Source: Penicillium oxalicum
Lineage: Eukaryota; Ascomycota; Eurotiomycetes; Eurotiales; Aspergillaceae
Assembly: GCF_001723175.1 (NCBI RefSeq)
Contig: NC_064650.1
Span: 1,674,001-1,738,000, forward strand
Length of the DNA stretch: 64,000 nt
Direction: 5' to 3'
Positions 37,507 to 50,476 of the stretch are shown here, one piece after another. Both the position numbers and the translations under genes were made by a program. Every line of letters begins with the position of its first letter. The first letter of the stretch is position 1. Under the pieces are notes generated by a model. The model searched no databases, had not been told where the DNA came from, and saw only the letters and a list, made by a program, of their open reading frames with translations.

Positions 37507-39241
37507 CTTGTGATGGGCGGTGCAAAAGTTCCATCACTAGATTGATTTTCTGTGATGGGTTGTAATAAATATGTCAATCACATAAATGAACATGCGCTTT
37601 TTTGACGATCTTTGCCACCTGTAGGGCAGCCTTAACTTTCAGATGGATGCAGGTGACTGTGGGATAGGTGTCCACAACCTTATGCGTAATTGAGATCCCC
37701 ACTCTGCTCGCTCCAGTGAGGACTAAGATCCATGACAAGGACACGCTCATATCAACAGTCACTCTAGCATCGTCAGACATAAAATTCCTCGAAGATTTAC
37801 CAGATTAGGTCCACTAGATAGGCTGAATCTGGATGAGCTGAAAGCGTTGGATGTGAGGAATCGTTACTTTAGTATAGACCTGCCTATTCAGTGTCCTTTA
37901 CGCCGCAAGATTAGGTAGCGGGTTGTTGGGTACAATGGTCACGATCCCGGGTGACAATTAGTATGTTTCTCTATACCCGATCAAGGAACGGGCAAGACAA
38001 GATGTCGAAGGCTCCGAGTCCTGTTCGATATAGATCAACTAGGTATGGGGTTAGAAAAGCACTCCACCTGTGGATGTGGCCGAACACCAGGTTAATTATT
38101 TGATGACAGCCCCAGAGCCGTATCACAACCTTGTAAATACGCAGATTATTCGTGCAGGGCTAAAGCTATGTGGTGACAGAGATCTTGCTATCGCTGAACA
38201 TGTGATTCGATTTCCCCATCGATAACTTGTTGAAACTTATCCATTTGCTGAATTTGCGATAGTTCCATGGATCAATATGGTGGTGTACTCAGATGTTTCA
38301 AATCAAAGTTAGATCTTGTTTCCCCGGAATGTCGTTGATCCAGTTGGAACAGTTTCTTGGTGGCGGACTCAGATTACTCTCTGCCGATCGCTTTATGCAA
38401 GATAGACTAAAAAATATGCTAATCGAAAGGGGTTTAAAATCACAAAGAGGAGAACTGACCATGGGATGATGGTGATTCGGGCAGATGAACAGACAGTTCT
38501 GAAGCCTGCTGATGTCAAGATGCTGCAGCACAGGCAGGACTCAGGAGGAGGCAGATGTTCAGAATCGCAATTTTTTGACCCCAAATTTTCCTGCTAAGAC
38601 CTTAAGAATCATAAAGCAACTGGGTAGTGTTTATTTCTGGAATACATTTCGACCCGAATGAGTTAGAATTGAACACATGCATCTGAATTCATGAGAACTA
38701 TCATACCTGTGTGTGGGTCGCAGGATGCTTACGTAGGGCACCGCTATGGATCCAGGCAGGGCATCCTTTTTGTGGTCCTAAGACGGCTGAGCGGGAGATC
38801 AACAAAGTTATCTACTGTATGCAGTGGTCTCCTGTCTCCACTTGGAAAATGCTATGGTTCTATTCCAGCCTGAAGATGGGGACCGTATCTATGTCTAGCA
38901 TTATAATACGTAAAGCCTGGGCTACTCCACTTGACCATCAGAGCAGCTGGATGTGCTTGTTCGTCAGAGCCGTAGCGTCAAGAAGAAAACATCGATACCA
39001 GCTTGACACAGGCCCAACTTGGCTTGTCCAGCTGCAAGTCGCGATTTTAGATGAGGGGTAAACAACTAGGCTGATTTAAAAGCCACATTTCCTCACACTT
39101 AGGCGGTGAAGACTGCTTCCTGTATGTTTGCACAAGATGCAAGAGCCCGTATGTTGACTCTTGGCCTTTCCAGCATCACAACGAGCTTCCAACCCCTCCA
39201 CTTTGAAGTCCTTCAGACCATTCATCTTTCTATCTGTGGTA
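37507..39241. other. intergenic, about 1.7 kb
   Basis: No ORF over 116 aa and none with a motif. The last 150 bp should be the promoter and leader of the trpD-like gene. Confidence 0.6.
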
Positions 39242-40601
39242 ATGGCCATTTCAGAAAGCTCCCAGAATGCAGGCCCTGTTTCTATCACTTCTATCTTAAA
39301 GCGTCTCGCATACCCGGTGTCGGCTGACACCCAGGTCAACGCAGAGGAGATTGCTTCTGTATTTGCTCTCATCTTTGAGAACAGGCTGGGAGAAGTCCAA
39401 ATGGCGGGGTTTCTGACTCTTCTGCACTCGACAGGCAAAGATAAGGAATCTGATGTCATCGCAAAATGTGCTCAACGCATGCGAGAGACGACTTGCCAGA
39501 TTGAGAGAGCGCCGTTGGAAAGAGTGATCAAACTTCGTGGTCGGCCGGAAGGGAACTACAAGGGTGGACTGGTATGCGCTTTACTTGATCGAGAGCTCTC
39601 AAGCAACCATGGATACTAATCAGTCTGCTCTTCGACAGTGCGATATCGTTGGAACCGGTGGAGATTCCCATTCGACCTTCAATATCTCCACAACATCCTC
39701 AATCCTTGCTTCGCCCCTCTTGATGAGCGCCAAACATGGAAATCGCGCGTCAACTTCACTTTCCGGAGCCGCTGATATCCTGAATGTGATTGAACCTATA
39801 TCTCCAAAGATCTCTGCTATCAATACTGGTAATGTGGCTAAGGTGTATGAAGAGACCAACTATGCTTTTCTATTTGCTCCTAACTTTTATCCGGGAATGG
39901 CATACGCCAGCTCCGTGCGTCGCGACCTTGGTCTGCGCACCATCTTCAACCTGATGGGTCCTCTGGCGAACCCTGTGGAATGGGCGCTAGAGGCACGAGT
40001 TGTGGGCGTGGCCTATCAGAGCTTAGGTTCAGTCTTTGCTGAGGCCCTTCGCCAAAGTGGAGCCCGGAAGGCCCTGGTTGTCTGCGGCGAGGAGGATCTA
40101 GATGAGATCAGCTGTGCGGGCAAGACAAACTGCTGGAGACTCTCTGAGGATCCGAGCCCTAGCTTGGATGCCTCATCAGAGGGCGGTTCAGGCGACGACG
40201 GGAAGCAGATACCTCAAACTTCCGTTAAACTCGAGACCTTCCAGCTTCACCCTTCTGATTTCGGCTTGCCAGTGTACCCTCTGACTGCCGTGCACGGCCG
40301 CAAAATGCCTGAGGACAATGCTGCGATGCTCATGCGGATTCTTCGAAATGAGCTTCCGCGCGATGATCCGCTCCTGGCATTTGTCCTCATCAATGTGGCT
40401 GCTCTGTTGGTCACTTCCGGCATTTGTGAAGCAAACAGTAGCGACATGGGCTCTGGAGATGACGGTCAAGTCATCACCGAGCGTGGTCCCGGCGGCGGTC
40501 GTTGGAAAGAAGGTGTCCGCCGAGCACGCTGGGCTGTTGAGAGCGGCGAGGCTCTCAGGAACTTCCAGAAGTTCATTGAGGTCACCAACAAACTCGATTG
40601 A
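39242..40601 (+). CDS. anthranilate phosphoribosyltransferase
   Basis: Exons 39242..39571 and 39639..40601 (67-bp intron) give 430 aa in phase. It joins anthranilate to phosphoribosyl pyrophosphate in the second step of tryptophan synthesis (yeast TRP4, bacterial TrpD). Motifs: CDIVGTGGDSHSTFNIST for the PRPP pyrophosphate loop, KHGNRASTSLSGAADIL for anthranilate binding, then LFAPNFYPGMAYASSVRRDL and TIFNLMGPLANP. The start at 39242 precedes SITSILKRLAYP, the conserved N-terminal helix. A low-complexity insert (about residues 292-305, SEGGSGDDGKQ) is typical of fungal forms. Upstream in-frame codons include no better start. Confidence 0.94.
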
Positions 40602-41709
40602 CCACAGCTTTTGTATATTCAATGATCTATCTGTTTCTCTTGTTGTAGAAATCCGCAGTGAAGTACTTTTCTATCTCAAATTGAGGGTATCAACGTAGAT
40701 CCGGATGAATATTATGACAAAAGTGCAGGAGATGAAGGGCATATACTACCTTACCTCACATGACCTGTAACTCAGGATGCGCTGCACCGGTCACTACCAA
40801 GCTCTCCGTTGACCTCGCACACGTCATCTGCCAGTCCTCTTGCAAGTCCTCCCCTAGCGGCGGAGGAAAATATCATGATCATTTAGTTCCCATTCGTCGG
40901 CTTCTCCATTACACCTTGGACAGGGTGATACCAGCGGTGACTCGCGTGCCCGAATTGAATCAGCAACACCCGTGGGAGCAAAAAGATCCCGCATGTCGCT
41001 AGAACTTCCACCATGGCCCATACCTGACTGCTTTCATCCCCTTGGACTTTTCGGGACGTGGTACACTAGTGCATCAGAAGAAACAAGGACAAAGGCGTAT
41101 GATCTCTGAATCGGAGAATCTCTGAACGGAGCCAAAGAGGAATCACTGAAGATGAAAACCATAAAACAGTGAGGGAGTCCCTCTGGGCACATGACAACTG
41201 CGAGACCTGAAGCAAACAAGGAGGGCACTTCATCAACTGGTATAAGATCTCCATCTTTTCTACGGGTGTTCATTTCAAGCATTCTCAACTACTGCAATTC
41301 TGAGCTTGAAAAGCCAAGTCAACAGAGCTTTCATATTCAAATCGCCCGCTCGCGGGATACTAGTTGCTTTTTTCTAATAATTTCCACAGCGCAGCCCTCT
41401 CGGCGAGAACGCGGAACCAACGCTGCATGCTCTTCTCTCTCTTTACTCTCACGATTTCAGATACGCCGATTCACTTCGACCATCAAAGCTTCTCTGAGAT
41501 CAGATTTTTCTCATCTGGCTTCAATTTTATTGGACTCGTACATACGCCAGACATCTCGCATCGATTTCACCAGTCCTTTTATAATCAAGTCGCCAGGGTC
41601 CAGTCTGCTGGCTATTTTCGGATCAAAAGACTCGCTCGACTGGCGACAAGTGCAAGTAGATCCTCAAGTACCTCAACACCACTGACTCTTGAAAAAGGCT
41701 GAATTATCA
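40602..41709. other. intergenic, promoter and leader of the GTPase gene
   Basis: A 164-aa ORF at 41191-41685 lies just upstream of the GTPase start. It is Ser/Arg-rich and motif-free, most likely a chance ORF or 5' leader. Confidence 0.55.
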
Positions 41710-44700
41710 ATGGCCGATTCATCAACACCAAGCACACTCGAGGGTTCGAGCATCAACTCCGATCTTTCGCTTTTCGTGACAAGAGGGATGGACGAAATGA
41801 CCGACAAAATGGAACCTGTTTCGTTCGATTCAGGCTCTTTGACTATCAATGACTCTTTTGGTCAGACAGAAGGCATGCATTCTGAACCAGACTTTGATAG
41901 TGAACAACTTCAGGCAAAAATGTTGGGTGTATTGAAGCAAATTCGTCAACTCTCTGATATCATGGGCACCTTGGAGCTTGATAAGAACCCAAAGACGGAG
42001 TTGCATCGATTGCGAAAGAATCTCCTTGGACTGAGCAACTTCAGGTACCCAGATTCACGGACGGTGGGCCTGATTGGCAATTCTGGTGTAGGTATGCTTG
42101 AACTCTGGAGCCTCAACGCCAAAGGGTGTGAACTATGAGATAACGTCTTCGCAGGCAAAAGCACTGTTGTGAATTCCATCCTTGGCGAGGAAAACCTTGC
42201 GCGCTCGGTAAGAGAACTCAAACACTCATCATACACATTAGCAATCACTGAAGATCGTTGCAGAGCGATTATGGGGGAGCATGCACATGCGTGATCGTCG
42301 AGTATCGGCCCCTGGATGGCCAACACAGCCAGCCATATACAATCGAGGTGGACTACATGGACATGGAAGAGATGCATGAGCTTCTTCGCGAGCATCCTGA
42401 AAGTATCCGTCAGCATTATTTTCTTCTCGAAATGCCCTCGGAAGCTGACAAGGAGCTTGGCGAGGAAGACATGAAACCCGGGACCAAAGGTCATGGTGCA
42501 TCTGAAAGCCAGTCCATAGAGCACGATAACTCGAATGACGATGGGAGGCTTACCACCGATGAGATCATTCAATTGAAGAAAGCAAACCATTCAGCCCGGC
42601 AAACCTTTGACTGTCTTTTCAAAGGTGACAATAAACCGTCCCTGAAGACATTGATCCAAAGAGACAGCCTTGATACAGAAGATGGACCTGACACCCAGAA
42701 AAGAATCATCACCGATCTTATGCAGAGAGCCAAAAATGGTCTTTCTCATCGGCCGGGTGGCCCCTGTGCTATCCAGTACACCGAGACACCCAATGGCATC
42801 GAGGAGTTCCAAACGCTTTTGGATAGCCTAACGAGCGACTTCCGTGACGATACCGCCGCAATTTGGCCATTTATCAAATCAATCAGGTTTTTTGGATATC
42901 CCATCAAGCTGATTAAAACCCCATACTAACGATTAGAAAAAAGGGTATACTTGGACGCGCCAGTCTTGAAGACGGGATTGGTTCTGGCGGATATGCCTGG
43001 TGAGTCCACCTTATTTTCGAGGCTTGACAATCCATCTCATGGTTTTTAGGGTTGCACGATCTGAATTTCACACGGCAGAAAGCCACCGAAATTTACATTC
43101 GATCCAAGTGTCACGTTCTCGCATACGTGACCAAGATGTCTCGGTGCCTTGCCGATGAGACTATCGAAAAAACATATTGGAAGGTTTGGAACGGCGGAAA
43201 ATCAATCATAGTAGTAACCCGATCTGAGGTGAACTCCTTCCTTCTCCTGACTTTTGAGTTTTATTTTCTGACGTTTCCCCAGGAAATCGAGGGCGCCGGA
43301 GGTGACAGAGGCAATGCGGACCAACATACGCAAACCCGGAGTTTCGATGAGAAACTCAAGCAACTGAGAAACCGCATCAAAATTGTCAGCGCTTCCATGC
43401 ACAGAGCTGCAGAGTCCGACAAAATCAAACTTTTTGATGAATTTACCCAGTTAAGGTCGATTGCTTCCTCATAGAACGCGTGTGTAGGGTCTGTCAGTTA
43501 TGCTAATATATCTGCCACAGCGCGAAGGAAAAGACCTTGCAGTACGAGTACGTGCTCGGTTGGTAGTTGTGAGCATCATTCTCAAGTGACTGACTTGTAT
43601 CACCAGAAAACGAAGTTATCTTATCAAAAAACGCAACAACACGATAATTATTGATATGGGCATGATGCCTGAGCGCAGAAATATGAAAGTCTTTTGCGTG
43701 AGCAATAAGCTCTTCGCAGAGCATCGGAATGGGGACGATGAATGGAGCGAAGCATACGTCGAGTTGAGCGGGATACCCGAGCTCCGCTCTTATTGTCGAT
43801 CGATTCTTGCAGATGCTCAGAAAAGCCAAGCCGCTCAATATCTCAGAATCGATGTTCCCGCGGCTATTTCCTCCGCGGACCTCTGGGTTTCTGGTGCATT
43901 CGACCAGGAAAGCAAGAGAAAAGCCTCACTTGTCAAAAAGGAGCTCAGTCTTGTGCAGGAAAGACTCAAGGAAGTAAGCGAATTCAGAAGATATTATGAC
44001 ATTGATTTCAGCTGTTGCGCCTGGGGATTGACGTTGAGCGTGGGCAGAGTTTCAAATCCAGTCCTGGCGGAGTCGTCCCACGCTACCATCTTGAGCTCGA
44101 ACAGATGTTTCAACGTCGTATCCTCGGCGCCATCAGTGCGTAATCCCCCGATTTAGTTAAGTGCCGTATTGCTAATGGTCCGGGGTAGATGAAATCAGTG
44201 AGGAGTGGCAAGAGCACTGCAATCAGATATGCGAAGCCTGGGTCAAAAATGTATTGAGATCCGTTTGATGCACTCTATTACTGGAAACAAACCATCTAAC
44301 TCCGTCTTTTCTCAGTGGTCTCCCGCGTCATTCATGGCATTTTGTCGAAATAAGGGAATTCACTCATCGAGAGTGCAAGGCGAGCATGATTGGAACTTGG
44401 AACTATTCGAGCCCGCCAACGAGAGGCTGAGCCTCGCGTGGGAAGAATTCCGGGACGCGTTTCGAAATGAAACTGCGAGAATCCCAAGTGATATCGAAGA
44501 GCGGATACTTTATTATACCAAATCACTCCGGGGTGAGTCCAGGTTCCTCAATTTGAAGTCATTACGGTTAAGAGTCAAGCTAAGCTGGGATCTAGAGTCC
44601 AAACGATTTCCCACAAGAATTCGCGAATCAATCCTAATGATTATCGGCTTCACCAAAGAGAAGATCTTAGCACGCATCAACAAGGCCATCGGGGGGATTG

Positions 44701-45295
44701 ACACTTTAACGAGGTATTAATTTCCTATATCCCGTTTACCATTGCTTCTCTTTCGCCACACGTTGGATCAATCTGAGGATTTTTCATTTTGCAGGGATGT
44801 CCGGAAAGACATGCTGGATACCAAGACCAGCACGACCTCTGTCGTCTACGAGTACATGCTTCCCGCTTATCAGTTCGCAAATGGCGAAGGGGGTACGTTC
44901 CAATGACCGACGAGAGCATCTAATTCCCCTCCAGATAATACTGGCATCATCGTTTCAAAGGATCGGGCAGTGACAAGCGACGGAAAAATGCTATACGTGA
45001 GCAGATCATCTGCGGGGGACCAGAGGGCAAAGGATTTGTCCGAAGCTACAGTTTTCTCGCCAATCGAGCCTTCATCCATCCGCTGGATCAAATCTTTCAA
45101 GTAGTGAGCGAGAAGGTCGACGAGGAAATCGACAGCACCCTTCAAAATCTCCAGGCTGTAATCGACGGCCAGGGGAAGATGCCAGAAGCCGCCACGGACG
45201 AGCCGACAGCAAGGGAGGTCAAGGAGCAGCTGGGGCGCATTAAAGATGCATTGCTTTCTGCTACTTCGGTGCTGATGGAACTTGAGAAACAGTGA
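41710..45295 (+). CDS. SLIP-GC/dynamin-like large GTPase
   Basis: Fourteen exons: 41710..42091, 42155..42207, 42264..42886, 42944..42999, 43050..43228, 43283..43455, 43521..43547, 43607..43973, 44012..44135, 44189..44262, 44316..44532, 44596..44713, 44795..44892 and 44961..45295, giving 941 aa in phase. Dynamin-superfamily features are the P-loop GNSGVGKS (123-130), a candidate switch I Thr in GGACTCVIVEY (the first Thr after the P-loop segment), DMPG (369-372) and a G4-like TRSE (428-431) in place of the usual T/NKxD. A long helical stalk follows, and the fungal SLIP-GC-type end YEYMLPAYQFANGEGGSGSD is present. Vertebrate SLIP-GC (NUGGC) is a nuclear GTPase linked to genome stability; fungal relatives are uncharacterised. 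Exon 8/9 implies a 38-nt intron, and the exon 10 end is uncertain (44250 or 44262). Intron 44533..44595 is open if retained. Confidence 0.85.
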
Positions 45296-45965
45296 ATCGG
45301 TTATTGATCGCCATCGATCGGGGGCGACAATTCGAAGGGAAGAACACAGCATGAGATGACTCTGGTCGTGAGGATATTTATTTCCATGTTGGGGCGTTTC
45401 ATTCTTGCGAGTTTGCTTTGACATGCTTGATTGGGAATTTTTGGACTTGCTTTGCTTTACAATTGCGGTTTGGGCAACAGGATGAGAGGCCATAAATTTG
45501 GAGAATAAAGGATCAGAGCAGGCGCCAGTGTGAACCGGAATTGAGTTTTATTTTTTTGCTTTGGTCAGATGAAGTACTCGTATGATTTGCTTTTTTGAAA
45601 ACATCGCTTTTTCCCTCATAATTTCATAATTAGAAGGCGATTCCGTCGAGAAATAAGTGCTCATAGAAAAGTCCGACCACCTTGCTTCAATAATTCGGTT
45701 GAATGCAGTGCTTTGGGGAAAAAGTCCGTAGCACCACCCATGAAGCACAAGATGGTCGCAAGTGAGTAGTGACCCGAGTACTAACACGGACAAAGACCAG
45801 AGCAGCATCCCCTGCAAATGAAGTCAATCCCTTCTGTAAATTGATCAACCAGCAAAAACACGCCAAGAGAGAGAGAGAGAGAGAGAGAGAAAGGAGAGCC
45901 ATCAATTTATCATAATTTTCTTTCTCACTACATCAACCTCCCACTATAGCTGGATCCAGTCTGAA
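45296..45965. other. intergenic between convergent genes
   Basis: 3' flanks of the GTPase (+) and the hydroxylase-like gene (-). Contains the GA microsatellite listed separately. Confidence 0.6.
45867..45890. repeat. (GA)12 microsatellite
   Basis: Twelve uninterrupted GA units in the 3' flank of the hydroxylase-like gene. Confidence 0.95.
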
Positions 45966-47012
45966 TCAATATAACGGCATCGGTGATTGATTGACATAAT
46001 CCACATTCGCCGGCACCGACTCGATCCGATCGCAGCACGTGCCAAACACGCGGTCCCACAGACGAGTCTGTTTGCCATAGTTGTGGCTCTTCTTCCATCC
46101 CTTGCGATGGTGCAGATCATGATCCTCAATGACAAGTTCAGCGTCGAACCAGCGCAGGAGCCAGCTTAGGGTCGAGGGCGGAGAAGCATGGACACGAAGA
46201 CCCGAGTGACCAGCCAGTTCTGCAAACACGACGTACTGGTGACAGATCCACCACTCGTAGAAGCCGATGGGCATACCCATGAGCCTCATCGTGAAGTAGG
46301 TCATCAGGGGGATACCGGCAATATCGAAGAATTCCTGCTCGGTGTCGGCATAGAGAGTGAGGAGTGGGTTCGGGTGTTTGGTCAAGTGGTGGGTTCGATG
46401 GTACTTCCATAGTCCGTCGAAGTCGTGCATCACGCGATGGTACCAGTAGAACCAAAAGTCGAGGATGATGCCGTATAGGCCGATTTCCAGTGGTAACCAG
46501 GCAAAGCTCATCGACAAGGGGGCCTGGGCCGTGCGATAGGCAAAGAAGACGGTGAACATGGGTCGGAAGGTAGAGGTCGACATGAGCGACCGGACCACTT
46601 TGGCGACACCCACGTCAGGGACCCCGTCACGAGCGTGCCTGTCGCCGTCCAGAAAGCCGTGCGTATGTCCGAGGCGTCGGAGCACATGCAGCTCATGGAT
46701 GGCAATGGCCTTGAAGGCAACACTATAGAGCACGAATGCGGCGATCGGGCCCAAGTTGTGACCTGTATATTGGACGTAGGCGTGCTGCAGGAGAATCGGA
46801 ATCACGGCGTGAGTGATGACCCAGCGATGCATCGACCAGTCGGGGACATAGGGAACCGCATCTTCTTTGGCATGAACAGGGATGTCCGCGTCGAGATGCT
46901 CTGGATGAATCCCGAGTACTTCATAGAACCAGTGGTGAAATGTCCAGTCGGAACGATCCAGTCGTCGCCATGTAGACTTCATCGAGTCTTTGGGATTCCT
47001 TTCGGCCGTCAT
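45966..47012 (-). CDS. fatty acid hydroxylase / sterol desaturase superfamily protein
   Basis: Single exon, 348 aa from the ATG before TAERNPKDS. It is a diiron membrane oxidoreductase of the ERG3/ERG25/SUR2 superfamily. His-box motifs are HRVMH (192-196), HRTHH (205-209), the accessory HSGLRVH (269-275) and HDLHH (298-302). Hydrophobic segments precede the first box (about 65-100, 150-190) and lie between the second and last (about 230-265). There is no N-terminal cytochrome b5 domain. It does not look like ERG3 or ERG25, so the substrate stays unknown; fungal relatives are annotated only as C-5 sterol desaturase-like. Intronless, unlike most neighbours. Confidence 0.88.
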   Translation of the reverse strand: MTAERNPKDSMKSTWRRLDRSDWTFHHWFYEVLGIHPEHLDADIPVHAKEDAVPYVPDWSMHRWVITHAVIPILLQHAYVQYTGHNLGPIAAFVLYSVAFKAIAIHELHVLRRLGHTHGFLDGDRHARDGVPDVGVAKVVRSLMSTSTFRPMFTVFFAYRTAQAPLSMSFAWLPLEIGLYGIILDFWFYWYHRVMHDFDGLWKYHRTHHLTKHPNPLLTLYADTEQEFFDIAGIPLMTYFTMRLMGMPIGFYEWWICHQYVVFAELAGHSGLRVHASPPSTLSWLLRWFDAELVIEDHDLHHRKGWKKSHNYGKQTRLWDRVFGTCCDRIESVPANVDYVNQSPMPLY

Positions 47013-48878
47013 CTTGTAAGGCTGTGTTTACATATAATGGCTAAAAACGGGGGTTTTGTCCAAAATTCATTTCCTGCTCGTGCACAGAGCGATTGAATCA
47101 CAAGGAAGAAAGAAGAAGCGCTGGGGAGTGGGTTTTAAACACCAACACTGTCTGCAATTTAGAGAGTCTGGAGAAACTCATCTTAGCGCCCTTTACGGTG
47201 GGCGGACGCGTCGATCCTTGCGATCTTCGGGAATGGGGAGGGCGCCATCGTTCGTCGCTCTTCGGCTAGAGAGTCAACGCATCGACCGACCTGCGTCGAT
47301 CTTTTGAATCGGCTGAAGGCTAAGATACTTGGAGACCTCGCGGTTCTTCCGAGAGGCATGTGAATCTCCACCGTCTGCGCCGAGACTTCACGGGCGTCAG
47401 GCAGATGCCAAATGCCAACGAGAGGGGCTCCAACGCTCTCGAAGCTATCCGAATTGGGCTCAAAGGCACCGGAGACATGACGTCGATCGGCGGTGGCTCA
47501 GTTGCATTCCGCCGAGTACGGACATGAACTGTATGTTCACTATTATTCTGGTCAAAGGTCTTTGCATATTGATTATTGGTCTTGATGTCCACCAGCTTCA
47601 ATGGCACATCCCCCAGAGGATGGCATGAAGTGGAAGGCAGGAATTCCCCCCGAGGCTTGAGCCTCTTCGACCTTCCGGGGAAACTTTGTTGAGGGAGCAT
47701 CACGTGGAGGCAGAGTGGACAGGAATCATCCAGGGGGGGGAATAACCAAACAACCAGGGTTGAGCATCTCAAAGGGGCATGATTTTCATTGAATTCCACA
47801 ATTGAGATCTCAAGGAACATTACTATCTCCCCCCACCAGACTATCCGAATGTCCATGACCGGAATAAAACGTGGAACAGGTCGCACAAGGCCCGAGTCGA
47901 GCGTGGCTGGTTCCCTAGGATGATCTTCACGTGTCTTCCCCCCAGTCACATGCCAACTGGCCAGTTGATCATGTCTGCGAGGGAAAAAGCGACATTTGCT
48001 TGCAATTTAATTGCAGAGTTGAATATTCGCAGAATTCTTTGGTAGATACTTGTTTCCTGCAAAGAGATAAGTAGATACGAGGAACTACGACACTCCTAGC
48101 CGAGGCTGAAGCAAGCATGGCCGGTCACCTCTCGCATTGTAATGCACATACAATATCCATCTAAGTGTCTGCTGAACCCGCTCACTCAACTACCTAGTAC
48201 AGGACAGAACAACCCACTTCAAATTACCTGGGTCACCTCATCCACCTGAAGTTTGACATCAGTCATTCCCCCTACAATCTCAACTCTCCCCAAGTGCGAT
48301 GCAAACGTGATGTGTTAGGTTCAAAAGAAGAACAACAAGGTTGCCATTTCATTTTGCTCCCGACCCGTCCGCAGTCTCATATTTGAATACCTGAATGGAT
48401 TTGCATGGGAGAACAGAGGGGACAGCCCACTCTCAAAAACTGGATTTCACTGTGGGAAAAAAGAAGAAATTAAAAAAAGAATATTCGCATTCACGCATGT
48501 GCTATTTAAACCACCCCTCAGGAATAAAGCGGAAGAGGGGCGAATAACAATAATCAGGTTGAAAATGCCAAGGGGAATAAGAATGCCACCACACTCCGAA
48601 CGAATGTTATGTATAAGTAACGGAAGTAGGCCGGAATAGAGAAAAACATAGATGTATATATTGATCCCGAGAGAGAATAGACGGACGCAACGAAAGGCAA
48701 AGTGACGCCCACCCGAAGACCTCGGTTCATGGAGAACGCTCCAGCTTCTTGCATCTGCATCTGCGTCCTTGAAGCTCGGGGTGGATCAAGTCATCATCCA
48801 TCGCATTTAGTATGCAGTATTCGAATTTTCAGTCGTGGAAGTTAGAGAGCCGCTCCAGCATGCAAAATTCATGTAGAT
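47013..48878. other. intergenic, about 1.9 kb
   Basis: A 209-aa minus-strand ORF (47320-47949) has no motif and no coding-like composition, so it is not called. Nothing else seen. Confidence 0.55.
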
Positions 48879-50476
48879 CTATGCGAGGGCGGTGGTGGTC
48901 TGGGTGTCCTCGGCCTTGACGGAGACGGCATCCAAGCCCGCCTTTTCGTTGTCAGGCACAGGGTCAGTCGCTGACTCTACGGCCCCATTCGCGGGTACCT
49001 GCTGTGCAGATTCGGCGAGCCCCTTCTCTGGTGCGGGAGGAGCGTCTTCGGCGACTTGGGCCGTCTGCGCAGAGACTGGAGTCTGCGGGACAGGGATAGT
49101 TTGGCGGCGCGGGGTGCCGTCAACAGTACCCAGAACTTCAATTTTGTCACCCTTGAACAAGATTGGCCCCTTGAGCAACTCCTTCTTCGAGGAGCCATCC
49201 GCAGCGGGCTGCTCCAGGCTATGAAGAAGCTCGTGGGCTGGTGCGTCCAGGTTGGGCATTCCCCCCCACTGCCATTCTAGTTCACCTCCGTATTGCTTGG
49301 GAATACTGCTCGGCTCCATGAAGGAGGTCAGAGTAGATTTCACCTCTGAGGCAGAAAGAATGAAAATCTTGGAGGTGGTGTTGGGGTCAAACCAGCGCTT
49401 GATCCAGCCCCAGACTGTTGGGAAAAAGCTTGGTGCACCAATGATCTAGAGTCCACGATCGAGCAAAATTGTCAGCCACAATCGCACTACAGATAAGAGG
49501 GTCCTTTTCGATTTCCAACGTACGAAGATCCGATCCAACGTTTCAGGGTAATGAGCTGTCGCCAGCACACTAGCATCCTGCATGTGGCTCTTCAAATTCC
49601 AGAACTGCTTCAATCCAACCCCGCTCACATCAACAATGTTGGTTGACGACACAATGGGAGTCTCGGGATTGGGACGTGGCAGTGCTGAGCATAGAGGCAT
49701 GACAAAGTTCAACAGATTCTCGTAGAGCGCAAACAGAGTCAGAAGTCGCGGGGGCACGGACGATTTCTGGTGGGTGTCAGGTTTGGCCGTGTTCATGGTG
49801 TCGTTGTAGGCGGTCATTGACTTGGAGTCCAAGTGACGAATTTCGAACACGTAAACGGGGATACCACGGCGATCACGACGACCAGTCCATTGCGGATACT
49901 AACAAAAAGTGTGAGTCCAAAGAGCACAGTGATTCACGTAAGTCTCGAGAGGGCGGGCTGCTTTTCACGTACCATCCGTCGTGAGGCCTCATACTTATCC
50001 ACGGCAATGTTCGCATAGAGGTCCTCAATAGCATTTTCTTTGCGCCAATCCTCGGTGTCTTTGAATTGACCCCATGCCCCCTCCACATCGAATCTCCGAG
50101 CGCGCAGGAATCGACTAGAAAGAAGAAAATCATGTCGTCAGTCCGCAACTCCTCCCTAAATAGGCCGGCTAAGTTCTCCCTCGCCATGACTGTCCACATA
50201 CAGCATTGTCGCATCTCCATGACTCGCCGGCGTAGTCTCGACGCCATCCGCAGCCTTCACAGCCGGGGTATAGTACTTGTGCTCGGTGCATACTTTCTTA
50301 AACTCTTCTAACTTTGCCTCCTGCTCCGGTGTCAAGTGGTGCAGGTGACCAGCTAACCACGCCGTGCCTGCAGCCTGAGATGCCGATACGGCCGCGTCAT
50401 TTTTTGACGCTGACGTCGTGCGGGACAAGTCCTGCTCCGAGTTCTGACTATGGTGGGATTTGGTGCGCCAAAGCAT
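48879..50476 (-). CDS. CRAL-TRIO (Sec14-like) lipid-binding protein
   Basis: Exons 50476..50202, 50114..49973, 49898..49524 and 49445..48879 give 452 aa in phase. Sec14-type proteins bind and exchange phosphatidylinositol, phosphatidylcholine or other lipids between membranes. The CRAL-TRIO N domain ends with MLRFLRARRFDVEGA, formed across the exon 1/2 junction (about 91-105). The lipid-binding lobe contains YPQWTGRRDRRGIPVYVF, IVDVSGVGLKQFWNL, IIGAPSFFPTVWGWIKRWF and SSIPKQYGGELEW. The tail after about residue 365 is Ala/Pro/Glu-rich and disordered, without a GOLD domain. The gene is full length; lipid specificity is not readable. Confidence 0.92.

Noticed and set aside
41191..41685. 164-aa ORF upstream of the GTPase
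   Set aside because: Ser/Arg-rich, motif-free, and in the expected promoter or leader; treated as chance.
47320..47949. 209-aa ORF on the minus strand
   Set aside because: No motif, no splice-consistent extension, composition like intergenic DNA.
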